A stretch of 64,000 nt of DNA from the NCBI GenBank assembly GCA_018350325.1, contig JAEVLN010000013.1:2384624-2448623 (forward strand). The letters are read 5' to 3'. The position numbers were made by a program, and so were the translations under genes. Numbering within the stretch: position 1 is the first letter of the stretch; each line of letters starts with the position of its first letter. Below, in pieces: positions 52,101-60,752 of this stretch. The stretch is from Globodera rostochiensis. Lineage: Eukaryota; Nematoda; Chromadorea; Rhabditida; Heteroderidae. The notes below the pieces were generated by a model, which saw nothing but the letters and a program-made list of their open reading frames with translations, was not told the origin of the DNA and made no database searches.

Positions 52101-54964
52101 TTTGAGGGGGGGGGGTAATTTGAGAGGGGGAGGTAATTTGAGGGGGGGGGGGATAATTTGAGGGGGGGGGGGGGTAATTTGAGGGGGGGGGGTAATTTGA
52201 GAGGGGAGGTAATTTGAGGGGGGGGGATAATTTGAGGGGGGGGGGATAATTTGAGGGGGGGGGGTATTTGAGGGGGGGGTAATTTGAGAGGGGGAGGTAA
52301 TTTGAGGGGGGGGGGGATAATTTGGGGGGGGGGTAATTTGAGGGGGGGGGGTAATTTGAGGGGGGGGGGTAATTTGAGGGGGGGGGTAATTTGAGAGGGG
52401 GAGGTAATTTGAGGGGGGGGGGATAATTTGAGGGGGGGGGGGAATTTGAGGGGGGGGTAATTTGAGAGGGGGAGGTAATTTGAGGGGGGGGGGATAATTT
52501 GGGGGGGGGGGGTAATTTGAGGGGGGGGGTAATTTGAGAGGGGGAGGTAATTTAGGGGGGGGGGATAATTTGAGGGGGGGGGGATAATTTGAGGGGGGGG
52601 GGTAGTTGAGGGAATGCCTGTCATGCTTCGTGTCTAAAAGCCAAAAGCATTTATATGAGCCTCCTTTCCTTCCCAAAAGACGTCCTCTATTGTGCTCCGG
52701 AGCTGCTGAAGAACAGGGACCAAAACCGTCGTCGCGGCATGGAGCAAGTGTGGCTGAAGCAGAGCGCGGCACGACGGCAGGCCGGCGACATTTATGCCTT
52801 CGGAATTGTGATGTATGAAATCCTTTTCCGCGGCCTGCCATTTCCGGAAGGGGCCGATCTGGCGGGTAAGTCCACTGAGGAGAATTCCACAGGTGAGGGA
52901 GGGCCCGAAACGCGCGACCAAACGGCGGGAGGGGCGGGCAAGGCAAAGGGCTTTCGGCCGACCTCACCCAACGGAGGGCTTTTCATTAGCAAAACGAAAG
53001 AACGTGCAAATTACGCTTCTTCCCGTTCTCCCTATCCCAGAGCTGTGTGAATATGTACGCGACGGTTCCAAGACGTACAAGCCGGCTATCCAGGATCGTT
53101 CCCAAGTCCATCCCGACATCGGTAGAAATAGTCGTATCTGAACAGCATTGCCCCTTCATATATTCAGCCGCACTACTCCAGGACTGCTGGTCCAATAACC
53201 CTGAAATTCGTCCTTCCATCCGAAGAGTTCGTCTGAACACCGAAAATTATCTGAAAGTGTAAGCGGAGGACGTTAAGTCCAATCGAAGAATCGGCACTTC
53301 AGAAAGGGTTCTTTGGTTGACCAAATGATGAGAATGATGGAGCAGTACGCAAATAATTTGGAAAAGCTTGTGCAGGAAAGGACTGGTCTGTTGGAGGATG
53401 CCAACAAACGCGCGGACAAATTGCTCAATCAACTGCTCCCAAGGTGGCACTCGAAATTGGATGGTTAATGCTGTTTAGTTATGTTGCAAACGAGCTCAAG
53501 CTGGGCCGGTCAGTGGCCCCGAAGACGTTCAAAACGGCCTCCGTCATGTTCAGGTGTTCGTCTTACAAATTAGATACCTTCCTTCTCACTCCTCAACTTT
53601 CCCAATAGCGACATCGTCGGTTTCACCACTCTCTGCTCATCTTCAACTCCCCTGGAAGTTGTTACCATGCTGAACACAGTTTATACTGGATTCGACGACC
53701 TGATCAACAAACACGAAGCATACAAAGTGGAGACTATCGGTGGGCAGGCGATGAACGGCAATTGGGGGAAGGGGCAGGACGGCACATTGGGGGGGGGGGG
53801 GAGGGAGGACGGCACATTGGGGGAGGAGGAGGGGGGAGGGGGAGGACGGCACATTGGGCGGAGGAGGGGGGAGGGGGAGACGGCACATTCCGGGAGGAGG
53901 GGGGAGAGGGAGGACGGCACATTGGGGGGGGGGAGGAGGCACATTCGGGGGAGGAGGGGGGAGAGGGAGGACGGCACATTCGGGGGAGGAGGGGGGGAGG
54001 GAGGACGGCACATTGGGGGGGGGGGGAGGACGGCACATTCGGGGGAGGGGGGGGAGAGGGAGGACGGCACATTGGGGGGGGGAGGACGGCACGTTCGGGG
54101 GAGGAGGGGGGAGAGGGAGGACGGCACATTGGGGGGGGGGAGGACGGCACATTCGGGGGAGGAGGGGGGAGAGGGAGGACGGCACACTGGGGGGGGGGAG
54201 GACGGCACATTGGGGGGAGGGGGAGGACGGTGATTATTATGCGCCTAAGGGGACGCGTACATGGTCGTGAGCGGAATCCCCCAGGAGATCGGAGTGCGCC
54301 ATCTAATGCACCTCAGCGACATTGCTTTGGAATTTATGGCCGTAAATTGGACGGGTGGATGGCCGACTTATGCACATCTTTTCAAATTTAGTATCTTAAA
54401 CACTATGAAATTCCGCACCGAAAGCCACAAAAGATAAAAATTCGTATCGGACTACACACCGGACCGGTAACAAAACAGATAAGATAAGGCAAAAAAGTGA
54501 AGGGCCCCCAATTGGAAAGGTTGCGGCCGGCGTTGTCGGACTGAGTACACCGCGCTACTGTCTCTTCGGGGATACGGTAGATTGATGATATTTGACGGTA
54601 ACATTGAACAAAAGGTGAACATGGCATCGCGAATGGAGTCTACTGGAGTTCCCGAGAAGATTCAATGCAGCGAACAGTACATGGAAGGCTTGCACAAGCA
54701 CTATCCCGAATTCAGAATGGCGCCTCGGGGCAAAATCGACATTAAGGTTTGGTTTTGTTTGGTGGTTAAGGGAAGGTTGATGATTGGATGATGGGACGAG
54801 CCTTCCAGGGCAAGGGCGAATGTTGCACCCATTGGCTGGAGGGCAAGGTTGGCCAGGAGGATGAGCTGCCGTACGCGCCTTCGCCCGAACTGCTCTCCAA
54901 AGTACAGGCCATCTCCGCCGGAGGGTCTCTCACGCCGGAGCAAGTGAGCATTGTGTTCGGCTGA
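46193..54964 (+). CDS. gcy: Receptor-type guanylate cyclase (gcy family), multi-exon
   Basis: Single-pass receptor making cGMP from GTP, used in nematode sensory neurons among other cells. The ATG at 46193 starts a signal peptide ([20 protein letters not shown]). The extracellular ligand-binding (ANF-receptor) region spans about 46525-48480: [72 protein letters not shown]. The TM segment is [20 protein letters not shown] (about 48670-48730). The kinase-homology domain lacks HRD and DFG ([23 protein letters not shown]), as normal for this family. A coiled-coil linker ([20 protein letters not shown]) precedes the cyclase domain, which has [25 protein letters not shown] (both metal Asp and the guanine-selecting Glu) and YCLFGDTVN. 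Stop 54962-54964. Two introns are minisatellites. Confidence 0.9.
49721..52679. repeat. G-rich minisatellite intron of the guanylate cyclase gene
   Basis: The intron runs from a GTGAGT donor (49721) to an AAAAG acceptor (exon resumes 52680, [10 protein letters not shown]). About 2.9 kb is TAATTTGA followed by a G-run of 7-12. A higher-order pattern of about four words recurs, in which one word has GAGAGGGGGAGG in place of the plain run and another starts GATAATTTGA (period about 70-75 bp). The G-rich strand is the mRNA-like strand. The long minus-strand Pro-rich frames are open only because the unit lacks stops. Confidence 0.95.
53740..54249. repeat. Second G-rich minisatellite intron, inside the cyclase domain
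   Basis: The intron splits the KVETIG/GDAYM motif: donor GTGGGC (53740), acceptor CCTAAG (to 54249). The array is GGACGGCACATT followed by a G/GGA run, with about 18 words at 53770-54230, all in one orientation. Unit length is about 20-35 bp, set by run length and by the insert GGGAGAGG. Confidence 0.93.
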
Positions 54965-55440
54965 GTGAGTTGGCTGCTGGAACGGCACACAAACGTTGGG
55001 GCAAAGGATTTATTAGCATGGGATTAAACACCGTCGAAGCTTTGAAAGAATCTTAAAAAGGGTAATTCGCCAAATATGAATTCTTAAGACTTTGTTATGT
55101 TAATTGATTTCCCCTTTAGATTGGAGTCCGTCGTTAAATGATCTTCTTGTGATTAAAGCAATCTTGACGAATTCCCTCATTTCGGTTTAGAAGTTAGACG
55201 ATAATACATTTTATTTTTTATTTAGCTTTAATATTAATTTGTCAATGTTCTATCGTTATTTGTTCTTTCCTAGTTAGATAAAAGTTTTCTATAAATTTAA
55301 CTTGAGGAGGAGAGACAAGACAGCGGTAGAGCACGGCACGGATCAAACCATGTCATATGTAACAAATACCATTTATCGGATATTTGAGGCGTTTAAAACG
55401 GGTTTTATACCTGATACTGGTGTCTCTTTCACCTGGGCGA
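54965..55440. other. 3' flank of the guanylate cyclase gene
   Basis: AT-rich DNA that should hold the 3' UTR. I see no further gene. Confidence 0.4.
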
Positions 55441-56534
55441 TTGGACAACTGAGCGCCCAGTTGTGAGCGCCCAGTCGTGAGCGCCCAGTTGTGAGCGCCC
55501 AGTCGTGAGCGCCCAGTTGTGAGCGCCCAGTCGTGAGCGCCCAGTTGTGAGCGCCCAGTCGTGAGCGCCCAGTTGTGAGCGCCCAGTTGTGAGCGCCCAG
55601 TCGTGAGCGCCCAGTTGTGAGCGCCCAGTCGTGAGCGCCCAGTTGTGAGCGCCCAGTCGTGAGCGCCCAGTTGTGAGCGCCCAGTCGTGAGCGCCCAGTT
55701 GTGAGCGCCCAGTCGTGAGCGCCCAGTTGTGAGCGCCCAGTCGTGAGCGCCCAGTTGTGAGCGCCCAGTTGTGAGCGCCCAGTCGTGAGCGCCCAGTTGT
55801 GAGCGCCCAGTCGTGAGCGCCCAGTTTGTGAGCGCCCCAGTTGTGAGCGCCCAGTGTGAGCGCCCAGTTGTGAGCGCCCAGTTGTGAGCGCCCAGTTGTG
55901 AGCGCCCCAGTTGGAGCGCCCAGTTGTGAGCGCCCAGTTGTGAGCGCCCAGTTGTGAGCGCCCAGTTGTGAGGCCCAGTTGTGAGCGCCCAGTCGTGAGC
56001 GCCCAGTTGTGAGCGCCCAGTTGTGAGCGCCAGTCGTGAGCGCCCAGTTGTGAGCGCCCAGTCTTGAGCGCCCAGTTGTGAGCGCCCAGTTGTGAGCGCC
56101 CAGTCGTGAGCGCCCAGTTGTGAGCGCCCAGTTGTGAGCGCCCAGTTGTGAGCGCCCAGTTGTGAGCGCCCAGTCGTGAGCGCCCAGTTGTGAGCGCCCA
56201 GTTGTGAGCGCCCAGTCGTGAGCGCCCAGTTGTGAGCGCCCAGTTGTGAGCGCCCAGTTGTGAGCGCCCAGTTGTGAGCGCCCAGTTGTGAGCGCCCAGT
56301 TGTGAGCGCCCAGTTGTGAGCGCCCAGTTGTGAGCGCCCAGTTGTGAGCGCCCAGTCGTGAGCGCCCAGTTGTGAGCGCCCAGTCGTGAGCGCCCAGTTG
56401 TGAGCGCCCAGTCGTGAGCGCCCAGTTGTGAGCGCCCAGTTGTGAGCGCCCAGTTGTGAGCGCCCAGTCGTGAGCGCCCAGTTGTGAGCGCCCAGTTGTG
56501 AGCGCCCAGTCGTGAGCGCCCAGTTGTGAGCGCC
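55441..56534. repeat. 14-bp satellite GAGCGCCCAGTTGT
   Basis: About 78 units of GAGCGCCCAGTTGT or GAGCGCCCAGTCGT, the two variants mixed in runs and alternation. A central zone (55820-56050) has one-base indels. All units share one orientation, with no mirrored arm. The minus-strand frames read a 14-residue repeat (LGAHNWALTTGRSQ) but nothing else suggests a protein. Confidence 0.95.
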
Positions 56535-56537
56535 CAG

Positions 56538-56902
56538 ATATCATTCGGCTCCACTCTAAGCATAGCGCGCGAATCCGTTAAAATTTTTTGGCGGAAACCA
56601 CTTTGAAGTAAGTTATGAGCCCGGGACTGAAGTGTCTTCCACCCTTGCCGGGGTCCTGTGCACAGTTGTCTTCTGTTTACAATTGTCTGCGGAGAAATGG
56701 GTTTCATTTTTTTGATTTTCTATAACAATTCCTAATTTTGAGAGAATATGAGTGATTTTTCTCATTTTTTAAATCATTGGAAAACTGAGTCCCAGTCAAA
56801 AGACACTTCAGTCCCGGGCTCATAACTTGCGTCAAAGTTGTTTTCGCCAAAAAATTTTAACGGATTCGCGCGCTAGGCTTAAAGTGGAGTCAAATGATAT
56901 AT
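56538..56902. repeat. Hairpin beside the satellite (ATATCATTCGGCTCCAC arms)
   Basis: ATATCATTCGGCTCCACTCT ... GCGCGCGAATCCGTTAAAAT (56538-56588) is mirrored at 56855-56902. An inner pair of CCCGGGACTGAAGTGTCTT arms (56620-56640; mirrored 56798-56820) belongs to the same family as 32620-33045. Confidence 0.8.
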
Positions 56903-57372
56903 AATTCGTCCACTTTGGCGAGGTACCCATATTCCGGAATTTTCCGAGATTTGCAGAAGGAAATTTGTTTAATTCTCTCGCACTCTCTATTTATTGGCAC
57001 ACATCTCGTTTTTCTGTTGAAGGATTTTCACGCATTTTAATCAAAATTCTATAAAATTATGAACATTTTTCCCTATAATTCGTAAAATAATGTATTATTC
57101 AAAAAAAAAGTGTATTAGGTAATCTATTACTTAATGTTTTCTAGGGATGGTGAAAGTTTGGAGAAGATCTGTAGGTGTAGAAAAAAGTTCTTAGGTGCGA
57201 GGTGTGGGATAGTCAAAATATTATTAAAAGGTGAGAGAGAACACCAAAAGAAGAGAACGGTTAGAGAAAAAGAGGGAAAAGCGAGATAGTGCACCGTCTA
57301 ACTTAAACGGTAATAAAATGTAAAAATGACGCGCTGTGCTAGTGGCAGCAGTTTTAAGCACCGAATTTTCAG
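56903..57372. other. 5' flank of the apyrase gene with a dispersed repeat
   Basis: 56957-57013 and 57225-57260 are reverse-complement relatives of 6135-6230. Just before the ATG at 57373 stands TTTTCAG, a good acceptor for spliced-leader trans-splicing or for an intron in the 5' UTR. Confidence 0.5.
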
Positions 57373-60300
57373 ATGGTCGGCAGATGTGCCGTTAATAAAG
57401 GAGCTTGCTTTCTCACCTTTTCTTTGGCTTTGCTAACTGTCCTCCTCTTCAACAGTTTGTCTTCCTCCGACTCGACCAACTTCAGAATAAGTGGGATGCC
57501 ATTCTTATTCCCAATTTCATTTCATTTTCATAGAAAACGATTTTAACGGCAACATGGACAAAAGCTACGGGATTGTAATCGATGCTGGCTCGACGGGGTC
57601 TCGTCTGTTTCTGTACAGTTGGACCTCTCCCTCTACGGATGAATTGATAAACATTAGTGCGGTCAATGACCGACAGGAGAGGCCAGTCGTCAAGAAAGTC
57701 ACGCCGGGGTTGAGCTCATTCGGAGACAAACCTGGTGAAGCACGGCAATGGTCGGTTTTGCGTTACCATTAAAAACAAAACAAAAAAAGTGTATTTACCG
57801 TCAATTGGAATTTCCCTTAACCGATTCAGAAAATCTTTACGCCAATCGAAAGATCTCGAAGAGTTGAAGCTAACATTAAGTTAAAGCTTTGTGATTGGAC
57901 GATTCAAAAAACTTATGGCCAGAAAACTTGATAAAATTTAAAAATTCCGGGTTTCTGGTCATAAGTTTTTTGAAACTTTCCAATCAAAAAGCTTTAACTT
58001 AATGTTAGCTTCAACTCTTTAAGATTTTTGAATCGGTTAAGGTTGAAGCAAGTTATTGCCCCGATCTTGATTGTTGATGAGTTGGGTTGATCCCCAATTG
58101 ACTATTTAATGGCTAAAATTTTTTGAGTATAATTTTGATTTTTCGTCGGTACCGCAAAAACCGGCCATTAGCGGAATAGCCCTCCCATCCTCCGCTTTAT
58201 CTCTTCAACAACGCTCAGATGCTGCTTCTGCTTATATAAAGCCGTTGCTGGATTTTGCGGCAGAATTTATTCCCGAACAGAAACTTGGAGCAACTCCCGT
58301 GTTTATTTTTGCAACTGCCGGCATGCGTCTGTTGTCATTAGAGTACGTATTGTGTGCTTTTTGAAAAGGGAAGCGAGTGACGCACATTTTGAGACCTTAC
58401 TGAAATTTTAAAACCAAAAACAACAAAATTTTCAGGTGTTTTTTACGTGAATTTAATTAAGTTTAAAAAGTACTCTCATTTTTATGCCTGCTTTTTTCCG
58501 AGTTTTGGAATTTTCCTTTTGTAAATCATTTTCTGAAATTGATCAGTTTCATTTGAGGAAACAACAAAGTGTGATGGAAAATCTGCGAAAAGAACTGCCG
58601 AGGATGACGAAATTACAAATATTGGATCAGCACATTCAGGTGATAAGCGGCAGATGGGGTTAGTTTCTTGTTATCTTTGGAGGTGAAGGATCGCCAATTT
58701 ATTTAGAAGGCATTTACAGTTGGGTTGCCATAAATTACATGTTGGGCCGCTTCAATCTGTCCAATTCGGTGGACCAATCCGACGACGAAGAGAGCAGAGA
58801 AAATTTGAAATCGTTCGGGAAGAAGCGCATTTCCACTTCGTCTGTTTGGGAGAGGGTTCAGCGTCCAAACTCCGCAGGTGTTTAGGCTTAGGCGCCCGTT
58901 TAAGGGATATTCTACGTTTTGTTTGTTTTGCCTCGAGGTATGATCGACATGGGCGGTGCTTCTGCGCAAATTGCGTACGAGCTTCCGTTCGCCGATTCTG
59001 AGGGTGGAACTTTGCCCAAAAGTGGAGAGAATGTCCAACTGATCAATCTCGGGTGTCGCGACGATGACCCCCGTTTCCGCTATCGTTTATTTGTCACCAC
59101 TTTCCTTGGCTTCGGGGTCAACGAAGGAGCAAAAACCTATGAGAAATTTCTGTGGAAACGGTTAAGCGGAGAATGGCCTATGAATTCGACCGAAGATGCT
59201 AAGATGAAAGTGCCGACTGTCGTCGACGGATGTTTGCCCCTTAATTTGCTGAAACTGACCTATGTCGAGGAGAATTACTCTCAATTCGTACGAAAGGTCG
59301 AAGAAATATGATTTTGATAAATCGAATGTTTTTATTAATTTTAAGGGTAACGGCGACTGGGACACATGTGTCAGCGACATTGCGACTTTGGTGAATTACA
59401 CTTACAAATTATGTGCATTTTAATATGTTAATTTGCAGCTTTTTGAATCCAATTCGAAATGTCCGCTGGCCAAGTCGTGCTTTTTTGACGGCATTCAAGC
59501 GCCGTCCCAATTGTCTTTGTCAAAGGTGGAGTTGTACGGCTTTAGCGAGTATTGGTTTAGCGTTGATGATGTGCTTTCGCTGGGCGGAAAATACGAACAC
59601 GACAAATTTGAGCGAAAGGCCAAAGAGTTCTGCGGGCAGTCGTGGGCAGTGATAAAAGTGAGTCTGCTTCACTATTTCAAATTGTCCAGGTCATAAGTCG
59701 TTGATTGGGCATGAGCCGATGTGAAACCAAACCGATCGAGATCAGACCGAGCTGTCGAGAGTCTCGGCCCGGGCTTTTTGTGCACTTGGTTTCCCCCGCG
59801 TGCTCAAGAGAAAATGCTGGGGGATGGAGAAGTGGGGCGAGCTATTCCGCCGAACTCTAGTTTAAACTAGAGACCGGACAACCAGACCAAACAAATATTT
59901 GCTTTACTATTTGTACAAAGATTCCAAATATTTGTATTTGGTCCGGTCTCTAGTTTAAACCACTTATTTTTTAGAAAAAGGTCAAAACACAATTCTATCC
60001 CAAAGCGGACTCGGAGCGTTTGGAAACGCAATGTTTCAAGTCGGCTTGGATCCACGCCGTGCTGCACAATGGGTTCCACGTTGACGAAGTGCAGCACCAT
60101 TTCCAAAGCGCATTTCGGATAAATGGCCAAGAGGTCCAATGGGTAAAATTCTTTCTTTTAACATTTCGGAAATTTCGTCATTTGCAAAGGCTCTTGGTGC
60201 GATAATTTACCAGATGCGATACCTTCCATTACTGACCGAAAATAAGGGTCGACGGAGCATGAGACCGAAGTACGCTTTTATGAATCTGCATTATTGTGTC

Positions 60301-60543
60301 GCATTGAATTTCAGCCGAATTTATCAGCAACTCCTTGGGGGTGCCGATGTCTGGGCCCTTTTCTATTTTCTCTGTATTCTCACTCTGATGGCGTTGCTCT
60401 TGCGAATGTATTCGAAATCGAGACAAACTCGCTCTTCGGTGACAAAGAGAGACGACGGCAATGGCAAATCCGTTTACTATCGAAAGCTCGGAAACGGAGT
60501 GGTCGATGGTCCAGAACCCGGTTTTGGAAATCTCATAATCTGA
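57373..60543 (+). CDS. Ectonucleoside triphosphate diphosphohydrolase, ENTPD4/7 (Golgi) type
   Basis: Apyrases hydrolyse nucleoside di- and triphosphates; the ENTPD4/7 group acts in Golgi or endosomal lumen, removing UDP left by glycosylation. The start [10 protein letters not shown] leads into an N-terminal membrane anchor ([17 protein letters not shown]). Apyrase conserved regions are all visible: ACR1 [18 protein letters not shown] (57570-57625), ACR2 [11 protein letters not shown] (about 58300-58335), ACR3 [16 protein letters not shown] (58705-58755, catalytic Glu), ACR4 [15 protein letters not shown] (58937-58982) and ACR5 [17 protein letters not shown] (spliced at about 60140/60196). 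A second hydrophobic segment, [20 protein letters not shown] (60350-60410), precedes a basic cytosolic tail; stop 60541-60543. Two-anchor topology matches ENTPD4/7 and the worm MIG-23 class. GDKP joins to [16 protein letters not shown] across a roughly 500-base intron. Confidence 0.88.
57812..58045. repeat. Hairpin in the first apyrase intron
   Basis: TTAACCGATTCAGAAAATCT and GAAGCTAACATTAAGTTAAA (57818-57885) are mirrored at about 57985-58045. The loop contains AAAAAACTTATGGCCAGAAA and its mirror TTTCTGGTCATAAGTTTTTT. It is a short non-coding inverted repeat. Confidence 0.8.
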
Positions 60544-60752
60544 ACGGCACCATCCATAATTAGTTCTGTTTGTTTCTATTTGTTGTATACAATTGGATTG
60601 TCTGGCATTATTTTTTAATGTACGTTTATGTGATATTGTTTGATCCGCAACTGGAGATGGGAAGAAAATGTAATTTATTTACTGGATAAACATCGTTCAA
60701 ATCAACAGGATTTTTTAGAAACAAACGTAAAGTATCACAACCTTCCTTTCCT
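60544..60752. other. Convergent 3' ends of the apyrase and SEC24 genes
   Basis: Only about 210 bp separate the two stop codons, so the 3' UTRs of these convergent genes must be short or overlap. Confidence 0.6.

Noticed and set aside
50376..52967. 863- and 732-codon minus-strand frames of [16 protein letters not shown] repeats
   Set aside because: They are the reverse of the G-run minisatellite intron of the guanylate cyclase gene; frames are open by composition.
53643..54391. Pro/Cys/Val-rich minus frames and Gly/Arg/His-rich plus frames
   Set aside because: Translations of the second minisatellite intron; the true reading frame is interrupted by splice sites at 53740 and 54249.
46193..54964. 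Guanylate cyclase as a pseudogene because HRD and DFG are missing
   Set aside because: Loss of these kinase residues is normal in receptor guanylate cyclases; the cyclase catalytic residues are present.
55373..56707. 444- and 371-codon minus frames with a 14-residue repeat
   Set aside because: A 14-bp unit gives a 14-residue repeat in any open frame; no signal peptide, flanking exons or homology.
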